DNA of 64,000 bases from Owenia fusiformis (lineage: Eukaryota > Annelida > Polychaeta > Sabellida > Oweniidae): the NCBI GenBank assembly GCA_903813345.2, contig CAIIXF020000003.1:22893248-22957247 (forward strand), read 5' to 3'. The notes under the pieces were generated by a model. The model saw only the letters and a program-made list of their open reading frames with translations, had not been told where the DNA came from and searched no databases. Shown one piece after another: positions 25,001-36,037 of this stretch (position 1 is its first letter; every line of letters starts with the position of its first letter). Both the position numbers and the translations under genes were made by a program.

Positions 25001-28000
25001 GAGTGAAATTTTAGTGTCCCATAATGTCACCTTGACATTTTTATGACGAGTGTCACTTAAACTGTAAATGTTTTCCTAGTGACCCGTTCAACAATGAAGA
25101 AAGTATGTTACTGTCATCCAGTATGAGTAGTCCAGACAAGCCCAGTAAACCCCAGTCTGTTCAAGACACTAGGTACTATTATATACACATTTATTTTGCA
25201 CCAGTTTCAATAACATTGCAGTTTACATTATTCAGGTGATAAGATGGTGTAATATATCTGGAATTGCATGCTAGATTCTGTTTCAATCGATATAGTTTTA
25301 AGTTCAAATTAGCACTTGTTTCATAATCAGAAGCTTTATCAGTTTTGCAGTCATTTCATAATCTGAAATTATTCATTTTTGCCCATGTTGTATAATCTGA
25401 AATTCAGTTTTGCACTTGATTCACAATCTGAAAATTGTTCAGTTTTGCACTTGTTTCAGAATCTGAAAATTGTTCAGTTTTGCACTTGTTTCAGAATCTG
25501 AAAATTGTTCAGTTTTGCACTTGTTTCAGAATCTGAAAATTGTTCAGTTTTGCAATTGTTTCAGAATCTGAAAATTGTTCAGTTTTGCACTTGTTTCAGA
25601 ATCTGAAAAATTGTTCAGTTTTGCACTTATTTCAGAATCTGAAAATTGTTCAGTTTTGCACTTGTTTCAGAATCTGAAAATTATTCAGTTTTGCACTTGT
25701 TTCAGAATCTGAAAATTGTTCAGTTTTGCACTTGTTTTGTTAGGTTTTGCAATTTTTTTATAATCTGAAAATAATCTAATTTTGCGCATTGGACTTGTTT
25801 TGCACTTCATAATCTGAAAATTATTTCACTTGATTCTTAATCTGAAAATTGTCCAGTTTTGAACATGTAACATATTCTGAAAATTTGATAAATACAGTCA
25901 TGCTAATAATACTTTTATTTTTAATAAATGATTTTATTTAATTTAGGCAAAATCATTGTGTAAATCAATTTGTTCAGTAACAATTTCATCATTCCCAATC
26001 TAACTGTTGAGCAATCTTTTTTCAGTCGAGACCCGCTGCCAGTTATATACAATGTCCCTATGAAAGAGGTAAGTGATTAACAACATTGATTTCACTTATG
26101 TCTTCCATATATGAATTAAATGTTGCTATGCATATGACATGCTCCTGACTTATATATGTATAAAGACCTATAGGAGAGCGTTGAGTTACTTGATTTCAAA
26201 AACTTACACAATGGAGTTTGTTTTACCCATTTTAAAATCTGTTTTTGATATTGTTATCAATATTATTTATTTATCATTCTACATTGTTGTTGAGATAAAT
26301 CGAATTAATCTTTTAATGAAATCTCAAGTATGACGACTCACTCTCTAGATTTTTAATCTAAGGTCAACGATACAATGCAGCAGATGTCAGCACTGTTACG
26401 AGAACATCAGAATGAAGTCCAGCAGTTGCGCTATGAGGTCCAAGAACAAAGAACTCAGCTGAACAGACTTGAACACACTGTTGGACGCAGAGTTGAGGGG
26501 GCTCTTACTCAACACTCACAGAGTGAGCGTATCCTTTGACTACTGAGGCCAAGTTTTGTATTAAAGATATTCTCTTGAGGAATTTTCATTCCCCACATCA
26601 ATACAATATCTTCACTGGCTATAATATTCATTAGCCTACCTTTTCTTCATCTTTATCTTTATGTGAAAAAATAAGTCATTTTTTTATTGTTCGAATCAAT
26701 CTTTGAATTTTTAAAATAAGGCGATTCTTGTTGTCCAATAATGTCAAATTCAGATATTCTTTATTTCCAAAATATAATTTCATTGTTTTAACCTTGCTTA
26801 GTGAAGGTTAATATACTAAAGTGAAATAACTCATAAAAAGATAACTTTTATTTCTGGTATTTTCTTTGCCTTAGCATCCTGGAATTTGAATGAAAGTTAT
26901 GACTTGAAAAATTGGTCCGAAAATCCTGAAAAAGGAATAAAAAAAATCTTTACTTCTATAATGGAATGCATTATAGGTAATTTCTTGACCAATCAAATCC
27001 ATAATTTCAAACAAAATCCTTGACCAATAACAGAGGAGAAACTTCATGGTCTCCTGGGGGAGAAACATCAAAAAGAACAGATTCAGCAGGAGCAGCTACT
27101 GGCTAATATGACGCAATCTCTACAGTCGACACTATCCAATAAAATAGACAGAATCGTCAAACAGGAAATAAAAAACAATGTGATACCAAGTATGTCATCT
27201 TTTATAGAATAGCAATATATGATAACAAAATGATTGCTTCATTTGATTTATTAGTTTTATGGTGAGTGATTGTCCGTGGCCCAATACAGTAACTACTACT
27301 GTACCAGTTCTTGTATTTTATGATCTGAAAATTAAATTGTATAGCATTATATGATGACGAAAAATCAAGAATAAAAAAAGAGATGAATTATTAGAAAGGG
27401 ATAAAATTTCTACAATCCAAATGACTATGCAATATTAATGTAGTCTCACCTCCAGATATAAATATAGATGGCGTGTGTGTAGATTGGTTCCCCTCCTTCA
27501 ATTAAAATCAATTTATCACATAAATAGAACAATGTCAACAGTTGTACATGTGGCTATTACATATTTATGACAAACATGTCTTATTTTTTCAGCCCTTGCA
27601 AAGGCATTAGATCCATTAAAAGATTCTTTACACCAGGAAATGGCCCAGAAACTTACAGCCACTGACTCACTTATGAAAGAAAATATATCCAAACTAGTAA
27701 GATCAAAAGTAAGTAAATTGTAATAATCTCATCCAACAAAGTTCAGATGATATAGAGAATGGCATCATTGTTGATCTGTTCATCTGTCTGTCCGGGCGAT
27801 AACTCAAATACCGGTTGACAGATTAGGCTCAAATTTCATAGCTGATGCCTAATGGGGATGGGACCTCTGCTCGAGAATGATTTTGATAACTGAAATACTA
27901 GTGGACAGATTCATATGCTGATGCCTGAGGGACAGCCGTACAAAAAAATGTTATCTGTGATAACTCAAAGACCAATTATCGGATTTGGTTCAAATTTTAT

Positions 28001-31000
28001 ATGCTGATGCCCTGGGACATAAGTTCAAAACGGCTGCCATTTTTTTGTTACTTTTGTAACTCAAATACCGCTCATCCGATTTGTTTCAAATTTTATATGT
28101 GAATGCCTTAGGGATATAGGACTCAAAGGGCTCAAAAATGAATTTTCAATATGTCCATTGAATTTAAAATTTGAAAAAGTGCTTTTTTATAGATATTATT
28201 TCCCTTCTTCTCTCTAGCAATTGATATTCTATTATGTCACCACCAAAATGTGGTGACGTATTGTCATGGTCTTTAAACTCAAAACTGTGAGCAACTAGGT
28301 GGTGCCATTTTGGCATGTTAATGCCTTGTATTAGTGTCCTTTTTCTGTTACATTCAAAAATTAGATAATAAAAATTAGATAAAAAATGAACATATAGAAA
28401 AAATATATATATATAGAAAAAATGAATATATAGCAACGTACAGATATGAGCACTATGTTTTTTTCAAAACCCAAACACCTTGTGGTCCTTGAGATGCCTT
28501 GAAATGATGAAGCACCTCAAAATTTGCTGTTAAATGCTTAAGCCTACTCTGTCCATAAACTCTATGAGCATTAAACACCATAAAGGAGTTCTTATTATGT
28601 GTCTCAGGAACCCCAAGGAGAAATAATCCCCCTGGTTTGAGCATGCACCAAACTTGTGCAACAGCTTCTAGATCACCATAGGGATTCAGAGGGTCACCAT
28701 AGCGACCAAGACCAGAATGTTCAATTGATGAAAAAGATAGTGCAAAATCAAATTCTTGAAAGCTACCATCTTTGTATTTTCTTGCCATATCATATGGATG
28801 GATTTTGGTTATCTTAGGGTGGAGAAACATGTTGTTGTTGTATTCCAGTGTTGTAATGTGCTCTGCACCAGCAGATAAAGCCAGTGCTTCAAGCCAGGGT
28901 GATTGAGAGCCAATCACAACTCCACGTTTGTGTCTAATTTCAGTAACATATGCAGCAATTGCCATTTTAGGCTCAGCAACTCGATAAGGTCCAATAACTT
29001 TCCCTTTCTCATTTTTATTCATTAGTTCATTGATATGGCCTGTTGAAAAGTTTTTTTGTTTTCCAATGCTAGTACCATTCAAATACCAAAACTCATTGAT
29101 TGGAAGCTCCCCATTTTGAGTAAAAGCATCAAACATCTCATCTGGAATTCTTTTTGGTGGAGACGCTGGTGTTGCTGGATTGAGTGCCATACGTCCCATG
29201 ATAGATACACAGTTGACAGCTTTCTGAAGAAATGGATAATATTTTCCTGCTTTTTCAACTTTTACTTCATAACTGCATATCTCACCACACTCCAAAGTGG
29301 ACAAATCAATATCTGAAGACATATAAACTTAAATTCAATGGCAGCTGAGAAAGAAGAAAGAAGAATTCCCTCTTTTCTTTTAAAACAACTTTTTCATTTT
29401 TCTTTCGTGGGATTTTTAGAAAACACTCAGAGACATTCCCAATCTATAAAAATTTGGTGTACATTTTCTAATTCTGGAGATTGTTTACACATCATTTGAT
29501 ATTATTCCTGAGAATTATCAAAGGATATATCTGATACACTGTATATATCTGATTGCTTGTCATTTATCAATTGCTATCACCTTGGGCACGTTCCTCATAA
29601 TCATGAAATAACCTTGTGAATATTTATTTTTGACCATATTTTATTTTGGACCATATTGTTTAAAATCAAAATTTCTTTACAATATTCTTGTTAAAACTTA
29701 CAAAGATGGAATCAACATTGGCAAATATTTAATCAAAGAGTTTAAACTATTGTTTGTTTAATCTAACTGTAAATATAAAAAAGTACTAACTGTCTTCAAA
29801 ATGCTGTTGTTTCCTAAATCCTTCTGTTATCTTTTCCATAACTTTCTCAAAGTTAGCCAATCTCATATAGATTAGTAGAAGACCTGCACCACATATCAAA
29901 ACTATAATCTTCTTTATTGAAAGTGCACTAGAACTCATCTTGTGGATGTCAGTAGCTATTATGTAAACCACAAACTCAAATGCAAATTACTTGTAAAAGG
30001 TCACTATTGATTTGGTATTTTTATGTATTAAATATAGCTTTGGCTAAAGGCCATTGGGTATTGGAATTCACTTGTTAGCAGCTATGAAAATTAGGTCCAA
30101 TGTCTAAAATGCCTGTCATTTCAAAGCTGATTAAATGCATAGTTGTGTCTTTATCCTATCGCTGAGGAATATAGAAAAGCCGCTTATCCGTTCATCTGTC
30201 TCTTTGTCTGTCTAGATGATAACTCAAATACTGATTGATGGATTCTATTCTGATCTTATAGTCCAGGCCTCCAAACACCTTTCTTGCAATATATCACCCT
30301 CCACTTGTATTTCAGCAAACAACCGATGCAATTGGACAATCAGCAGGTCAGGCCATCCAGGGTATTATCCAGGCCTCATATAAAGATGCTTTCCAAGCCA
30401 TAGTGGTGCCAGTATTTGAGAGATCCTGCCATAACCTGTTTAGACAAATGAATGACACTTTTCAACAAGGAACCAGAGAATGTAAGTACAGTATAAACTA
30501 TATAGTTTTATATAAAGTTTTCACAGAATGATTTATTTCCTGTTTTTTTAGCTCACATGGTGAGCTATTGCAGTTACTCACTTGTACGTTTGTCTGAACA
30601 TCTGTCTGTCTGTCACTGTAAAGAGTAGTTGTATGAAATAATTTTGTAAAAATTGGCAAAAATTACCTCCATTTTTTTATTTTCTGCCATTTTAGCCATC
30701 ATTCACTTTTGATAAACACCATGGGAGCCCAGTACCCATGGTACCATTTATTTTTCTTTGTCTCTTTAATTTACCATTGATATATGAGTCAGAGAATTAG
30801 TTTTATTGCCCAAACTTTTTTATTACATCCCCAATGGCTACATGTACATAATGTTTTAATGCATTTTATTTCCCTAACCCAATGTTGAGATAACCCAATT
30901 AAAATATCACCAAACCTTATTGTTCTAATCAAATATTCTAAAGACTGATTTTTGCATTCTCTAGACACACAAATGTTTGAGGGTCAACTGGACAAGTTAC

Positions 31001-34000
31001 GGAAACGACAAGAATCCTTACAGGACCCCATAGTTTCTCAACTACAGGGTATCACTAATATGTTTAAACAGACTGCAGACTCACAGGCTCAAGTAATGTC
31101 CACACTGAAACAGGAAGTGAAAGGGTAAGCGCTGATTTTTAAAACAATGAATTGAATATGCAAAAGAATCTAAAATAGTGAGCAACTTATTTAAACATTG
31201 TTTGTCTCAATATTCATTCATTATGAACATTCAAACAGTCTCAAAAATTCCACAAGGGTCTCCTTCTAGAATGCTAAAATGAAGGAAAGTAACAAGTGTC
31301 TTCTATAATTTCAGTATTCAAAGTTCCCTCACAAAGGAAATTCGCTCAGTTGTAAAGACAGAAATGGCCAGTGCCATGAAAGAACAACAAAGCACAATCA
31401 GCGACAGTGTCATGAATGCAGTACGCACCACAGCTGCTACCCCGGTTCCCATAGCAACGCAAGACCCCCACCAACAACAAACGCACATCGTGAACCTGTT
31501 AGCACAAGGACAGTTAAATACTGCCTTTCAACAGGTAGGAACACAGTACTTCAAAGTCTAAATACCATGCTATTCCTCAATCTAAACATTCCTATACCAC
31601 CATATACACAAAAAACATTACGCTCTAATTTTGAAATAATTTTGTCAAATATAATGTAATCTTTGTGATATTTTATGTGTAGATATTACATAAAGTGTAC
31701 TTATATTTTATCTACGATTTAGAGGAATCACGTTTTCTGTCCAGGTATGTGGTCATATGAAATATATATCTTGCATACGTGGTAAGCTATATTGTTTGTT
31801 ATTACAGGCATTATCCGCATCTGATCTTAACCTGGTGATATTTGTATGTGAGACAGTGAACCCAACGCAAGTGTTCCACCAAACCCCCTGTCCCCTGGAG
31901 CAACCTGTTCTGCTATCTCTTATACAACAATTGTCTGCTGACCTAGAGACAAACACTGAACTCAAACACCAGTAAGTAACCCTACTGCATGATTCTCATA
32001 TTAAATGGTAGATATTAAATCAAACTTACTCCAAGGGTGATATTCTTGTCTGAAGGATATCTCAGAAATATAAGAATAAGATCTGGAGAAATGGAATTCT
32101 GCTTATCAAAGGTATTTGGAGATGCCACTTCAAAACAGACTTCAAGTTATTAAAGATTTCACAGCTAATCTACCATTAAATTGAGATAGGAACTTTTATG
32201 ACCGACATTAGTGTGAAGTGATCTTGATCCTTTGACTTTTGATTGTTATAATAATTACTTCGTATATATAATACTTCTACACTCTACTTTAAAATGTTTG
32301 GCCCATTTTTTTTTTATTTTTTTTAATATTCCAGTTTATTTCGATCAATCATCAAATGTGTACATAAGAAAAATTGCCAAGGTTATTAGATAACATTAGC
32401 GGCAATTGTAACTATTTTGACAAAAAATATTGATTGATTAGGAAAATACACTGAACATTTGCAATAATATGGAATGTATTACTGTGTTTACTCTGCTTGC
32501 CCCACCCTCTACCTCAATTCTTTACGCTAGTTATTAAAAAGATCTTGATCAAGAGCTTTAAAAGCTTGACTAGTGAAGTGAGCTGAAATCTCAATTAATT
32601 TTTCATTGACTTCAACACTTAAAGAATTGTCACCATACAAGAGAAAATCAGTTTTATTTTGGTTTGAAAAGTTTTCAAATTCACTTAAAAGATTTAAGTC
32701 TGTTAGCCCTGCAAGTAAAACATCTCTTTCATTCACAAGCAGTGGACATTTAACCAGAAAATGCTCTGTAGTTTGATACCTAGAACCACATGGACATTTA
32801 GGATCAGTTACTGAGACAAAGTTGTGAGAATATAGATGGCTATTCAAGAGGAGGCCAGCTCTAAGCCTATTAAAAACTATCTCAATATGTCTTGGCATAA
32901 AAATATTCATTTTCGAAGTTGATACAGAGACCAGGCTCATGCACTCTCTTACTGATTTTTAAATCTTGAAATAGGTTGACCAACTATGGATGTATTTGGA
33001 AGTTTATTCCATAGGGTCATGGATTTAAATAATGTGGACTTCTCACTAGATACACTAATCTGGTTTGGAATCCGATAGTCTGGCTGGGATCTTAAGTTTC
33101 TAGTATGAGTGATTTCATAGGAGCGAACTAAATCACATATGAAAGGTGGAAAACAATTAAACCGTGCTTTAAAAATAAATATTTTCAAATGTTCTTCTCT
33201 TCTAGATGCAAGAGATTTCCAATTTAGGGATGCAAATACCTTGTCAGTACTTGATCCATGTATTGCACCAGATATCAAACAGGCTGCTCTGTAGTGTAAC
33301 TTATCTAGAGCTTGGAGTTTGGTTAAGGAAGCTTTGTTGTAAATTATATCACAATAGTCATAGTGAGGTATAAAGTAAGCATTATAAATTGTCTCAAGAT
33401 GCTTGGCTGATAATTTTTTGCATAGAGCTTTCAATGGTCTGATTAAGTTGTTAATCTTTACAATTAATTGGTCGATGTGTGCATTGAAATTTAGTTTACT
33501 GTCCATGACTAATCCGAGGTGTTTATGCATTATACATTTGGGAACTTCTTCATCCCCTAAAAACAGGGGAGACTGATTGTTAACTTTGGTGCGTAGCCCT
33601 GAAAATGTTATATCAGCACTCTTTTGGGCTTTGAATTTCATTTTCCACACTGAAGCCCAATTGTTTAGAGTGTCAAGGTCATGTTGTAATGGCTGATTAA
33701 TGTTCATGTGTACTTCATTTTTATCATATGCATCATACAGAGAAGTGTCGTCGGCAAAGATGAAAGTTTTAGAATTAAGATTATCCGGCAAATCGTTAAT
33801 ATAAATTAGAAAAAGTAGGGGTCCCAAAACAGACCCCTGTGGTACACCGGCATTGATGATCAAGTTGTGATTACGGTTACCATTATCTTCTGGTTCAACT
33901 TCAGCATTCAACTGATTCAACTGTTCATAGTCTTTTGACCATCTTGATAAACTATTGTTGACCCGTACTTGTATTCTCCTGTTAGAAAGATAAGATGTCA

Positions 34001-36037
34001 TCAGTGAAACAAAATTATTATCGCAACCATAAGCTTTAAGTTTTTTAAGTAATAACTGGTGTGGAACAAGGTCAAAAGCTGACGTCAGGTCGAGAAATAT
34101 GGAACGTACATTTTTACCTTGATCTATATTAATATGAAGGTCATGAATGATATTTACAAGTTGATTTACCGTATTATGTTTTGGCAGAAAGCCACTCTGA
34201 AATTTGTACAAAAGGTTATTGTCTAACAGATGAAAAAGAAGTCTTCCGTGAATAATTTTTTCTAGTATTTTAGAGAAGGTGCATAATAGGGTGACTGGTC
34301 TGTAATTGCTAATCGAACCTCTGTCCCCTTTCTTAAATATTGGAATTACAGTGCCTTCCTTCCAAATGTCAGGAAATACATTCTCTTCTAAAATTCTGTT
34401 GAACAATTGACTGGTTGGAATACATAAACTGGTGGCACAACACTTGATCATTCTATTAGTAACTCCATCTGGACCATGAGACTTATTAATGTCAAGGCTT
34501 GAGAATAGTTCAAGAACCTCCTGAGGTGTAGTTCTAATCTCCTGCAACATGCTGTTTGTTCTTAACTCAAGTGGTGGTACATTGATATTATCATTTTCCA
34601 CACAGTTTTTACTGACAAAGTATTTTAAAAAAGCCTCTGCTTTATCATAACTGTTGCATGCTGAAATATTTGTCACCGGGTCAATAAGAACAGGAAAGGA
34701 ACTTGCGTGATTTTTTCCAAGTAAGTCTTTGATCAACGTCCAATACTCAATAGAATTTTTAGAAACATTATCAATTTTTTCTCTGACTTTAACTTCATGG
34801 TTTGCTTTAGCTTCACTGATTAATTGATTCACAGTTCTATTTTGAATTACATATTTGTTATAAAATTCTATGTTGCCAGTTGCTTTATATTTGTGATGAA
34901 GTTTATTACGCTTTTTCCTTTTTAATGGTACTAGTGAACCATGGTTGATCATTATACCGTACAGAGAAAGTTTTGCAGGGAATGTTAACTTTAATTATAG
35001 ACATGAAGTTATCAACAAATCTTTCAGCTGCGATATTGACTGAATTTTTAAGAATGAAGCTCCAATCAGAGTCAGCTATGTCAATGTTAAGTTGCTCTAA
35101 GTTAGCATTATCAAAATTCCACATAGTCTTGTTAATAGATGGCTCTCTTGGGACCTTAACTCTTATGTTCGACACAATAGCACAATGGTCAGAGTTTGGC
35201 CCATCTGGGGTAATTGATTCATTTCATTCTATGAATCAATTTTCCTGTAATTTTGTTGTTATTAGTTAGCCTAGAGTAGAACAACAAATTACATAATGCC
35301 AAACATTTTACTCTAGTTGTGTGCGCATTCTTTTATAAGTCACATGAGTTTAATTATTATTTCATGGTGAAATTAATTTAAACTTGAGAGGGGTTTCTCA
35401 AGACAGCCTGGGTCATCACCAGGTCAACATATTATGTTTCCTGCATGCTTCAACTGTTATGTAAAATTCTTGTGTCTGGCTGTTATCTGCTTATTCTGCT
35501 ACTGTCCTTGCAGCGGACAACATGTGCTAGTTATAATGCTATATTGCTTGTAATTTTTGGCTCCCTCCCCCCCCACAACGGTGCCATAATTCATACATGG
35601 TTTGTTTTTTCGATGCAATGTAACCTCTCCGGATGGTGGGGGTAATTGATTCATTTCATTCTATGAATCAATTTTCCTGTAATTTTGTTGTTATTAGTTA
35701 GCCTAGAGTAGAACAATAAATTACATAATGCCAAACATTTTTCTCTAGTTGTGTGCGCATTCTTTTATAAGTCACATAATGTAAAGTGCTTTTAGTATTT
35801 TAAGTCATGTAAAAACCCAGATATCCTCCCTAATTCAAAGCCATGTATATTTGCAGGTACCTTGAAGAAGCAGTGATGAATCTAGATAGCACTAACCCAG
35901 TGACAAGAGAACATATGCCTATAGTGTTACACACATTATGTCAAAAAATACACGCCTGTTTACAGACTAGGTCAGTGGACAGAATGACTCGGCCATTAAA
36001 AATGCTACTCATGGCATCTCAGTCGTTACTCAAGTAG
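10060..36037 (+). CDS. EDC4: EDC4 / Ge-1, enhancer of mRNA decapping 4 (complete coding region, 27 exons)
   Basis: EDC4 is the P-body scaffold that joins DCP1 and DCP2 and stimulates 5' decapping. Exons: 10060-10207, 12460-12520, 15280-15381, 15632-15740, 16056-16161, 16507-16693, 16996-17149, 17487-17591, 18180-18373, 18825-19026, 19320-19491, 19903-20002, 20913-21010, 21273-21411, 21840-22514, 22850-23005, 24596-24721, 25080-25172, 26026-26068, 26363-26528, 27034-27189, 27593-27708, 30316-30481, 30965-31124, 31315-31534, 31808-31971, 35857-36037. All phases agree and the sum is 1433 codons (1432 aa; the human protein is about 1400). Residues about 105-515 form the WD40 propeller (YDWESKYYVGNLVAI, RTLLKGFMGKV, SFSPDGTALATASLDG, SWTCLQTINF). 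Residues 580-975 are Ser/Thr- and acid-rich linker, 990-1320 coiled coil, and the end is the conserved helical domain (LNLVIFVCETVNPTQVF, YLEEAVMNLD). An in-frame ATG at 10021 would add 13 residues; the start at 10060 is a choice. Confidence 0.93.
10466..10514. repeat. Short near-perfect hairpin in EDC4 intron 1
   Basis: TAGATATCGAGCCTCATAT and ATATGAGACTCGATATCTGA pair over about 19 bp around a 9-nt loop, with one mismatch. The rest of intron 1 (10208-12459) shows a possible 13-bp inverted repeat AGGCGCGACCCAGG (11020 and 11775, inverted), which may mark an old element of about 770 bp, and no coding signal. Confidence 0.6.
12545..12738. repeat. GTAGCCAG-ended foldback repeat with poly-C tract, copy 1
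   Basis: It begins CAGGCCCGTAGCCAGGAT and ends CTGGCTACAGGCC, with a central GGTGAAAAACTGCAC and a run of 13 C. Related copies occur near 46672, 53977 and 61446. It directly abuts the Harbinger element that follows. Confidence 0.75.
12742..15045 (+). mobile_element. PIF/Harbinger-type DNA transposon in EDC4 intron 2, internally degraded
   Basis: Terminal inverted repeats AGGCCTCATTATCATCTGG (12742 and, inverted, ending 15045) are flanked by matching CAG trinucleotides at 12739-12741 and 15046-15048. A 3-bp target duplication is what this superfamily makes, although TWA is the usual sequence. The subterminal regions are dense in GCAATCGCATCGCA words. The element carries a HARBI1-like N-terminal fragment but no recognisable DDE catalytic part, so it is non-autonomous now. 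Confidence 0.8.
13396..13729 (+). pseudogene. HARBI1-like transposase fragment
   Basis: Two neighbouring frames give FRERFNPLDSLNDIEMLQRY...LLNEAW (to about 13500) and, after a frame break near 13503-13522, ELTPKNRN...ISQSSVSNIITEVV (to 13729). This matches the N-terminus of PIF/Harbinger nucleases, in which an FxxR..D..T region is followed by a helix-turn-helix containing GISQxSxSRxV. The DDE domain that should follow is absent. It is a relic inside the element at 12742-15045. Confidence 0.75.
18642..18780. repeat. Tandem duplication of about 68 bp in EDC4 intron 9
   Basis: CACAATTTAAAATGTCTTAC and ACTATCCAACGAAATAAA each occur twice, about 68 bp apart, just upstream of exon 10. It is a simple local duplication. 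Confidence 0.8.
19984..20691 (+). repeat. 31-bp minisatellite: 23 tandem copies of the EDC4 exon 12 5' splice site
   Basis: The unit is TGTACTCACTCCATTCAAA (the last 19 nt of exon 12) plus GTAAGTCATACT (the first 12 nt of the intron). CCATTCAAAG starts at 19994 and recurs every 31 nt to 20676. Nearly all copies keep the consensus donor AAA|GTAAGT. One copy (near 20219) reads AAAGAAAGT and has lost the GT, and one (near 20344) reads GTAAAT. Some units carry TACTCG for TACTCA. Reading past the first donor meets TAA at once (TCA AAG TAA), so only the first junction yields full-length protein. Confidence 0.97.
22718..22815. repeat. Degenerate tandem duplication in EDC4 intron 15
   Basis: The block TATTGTAAACT.TTGC.A.ATGG.TGTTGTGTTGT is present twice, about 50 bp apart, with a third partial TATTGTATTTACTTTTGCCATG. 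It ends about 35 bp upstream of exon 16. Confidence 0.6.
25309..25879 (+). repeat. 35-bp minisatellite in EDC4 intron 18 carrying a 3'-splice-site-like motif
   Basis: The unit TTTTGCACTTGTTTCAG + AATCTGAAAATTGTTCAG is repeated about 14-16 times, degenerating at both ends. Each good copy contains a short pyrimidine-rich TTTCAG that could act as a cryptic acceptor. The true acceptor of exon 19 is separate, at 26025. Confidence 0.9.
27772..28135. repeat. Degenerate tandem repeat with GATAACTCAAATACCG and TTCAAATTTTATATG words
   Basis: About four units of roughly 100 bp carry GATAACTCAAA, CCG.TT..CAGATT, TCAAATTT.ATA and GATGCCT.GGGA words. A single related piece lies at 30205-30270. I cannot assign a family. 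Confidence 0.5.
28229..28337 (+). repeat. Dispersed TGGTGACAT-family repeat, copy 3 (head and tail only)
   Basis: This short version joins the head (TGTCACCACCAAAATGTGGTGACGTATTG) directly to the tail (GTGAGCAACTAGGTGG...CATGTTAATGCCTTGT), which looks like an internal deletion of the longer copy at 38589-39059. Confidence 0.7.
28453..29938 (-). CDS. DUF268 family protein (methyltransferase-like, type II membrane protein), nested in an EDC4 intron
   Basis: Two coding exons, 29791-29938 and 28453-29312, join in phase (GAC A|AT ATT) to give 335 residues. Residues about 9-28 form a hydrophobic signal-anchor after a short basic start (SIKKIIVLICGAGLLLIY), suggesting a type II protein of the ER/Golgi. 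The rest has the DUF268 signature: VVIGSQSPWLEALALSAGA, a glycine-poor variant of a Rossmann SAM-binding loop; TLEYN; FDFALSFSSIEHSGLGRYGD; and GGLFLLGVP. DUF268 members occur in nematodes and other invertebrates and have no established reaction; a methyltransferase fold is an inference. The gene lies antisense inside EDC4 intron 22 (27709-30315). An alternative in-frame ATG at 29971 would add 11 residues. Confidence 0.85.
32296..32306. other. Candidate target-site duplication, left copy
   Basis: GTTTGGCCCAT here recurs exactly at 35194-35204, on the other side of the LINE fragment. Because the right copy can also be read in frame with the LINE protein, part of the match may be microhomology. 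Confidence 0.5.
32307..35193 (-). mobile_element. 5'-truncated non-LTR retrotransposon (LINE), antisense in EDC4 intron 26
   Basis: On the minus strand the element starts inside the endonuclease domain (SDHCAIV), runs through a complete reverse transcriptase and a C-terminal region, and ends in an A-rich tail (the T run at 32307-32324). Its flanks carry matching 11-bp sequences. The layout is that of a Jockey/CR1-like APE-type LINE inserted by target-primed reverse transcription and truncated at its 5' end. Confidence 0.85.
32527..35175 (-). pseudogene. LINE ORF2 remnant: endonuclease end, reverse transcriptase, C-terminal region
   Basis: Three adjacent frames together cover the protein. Frame 1 (35175-34906) has the endonuclease SDH end and linker. 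Frame 2 (34952-32949) holds reverse transcriptase blocks: PVTLLCTFSKILEKII, IFLDLTSAFDLVPH, AGVPQGSVLGPLLFLIYIND and the catalytic FADDTSLY. Frame 3 (32940-32527) has a C-terminal CxCGxxxxTxxHxxxxCP knuckle. A frameshift near 34915 and a break near 32945 separate them, so this copy cannot make one intact protein although the FADD box is preserved. Confidence 0.85.
35207..35345. repeat. 139-bp direct repeat, copy A
   Basis: The segment from GGGGTAATTGATTCATTTC to TTTTATAAGTCACAT recurs at 35638-35777 with only a few differences. Copy A touches the 5' end of the LINE fragment. Confidence 0.9.
35638..35777. repeat. 139-bp direct repeat, copy B
   Basis: This is the second copy of the segment at 35207-35345, about 430 bp away and 79 bp upstream of the last EDC4 exon. 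The two could be long direct repeats of an element or a segmental duplication made when the LINE inserted. Confidence 0.9.
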
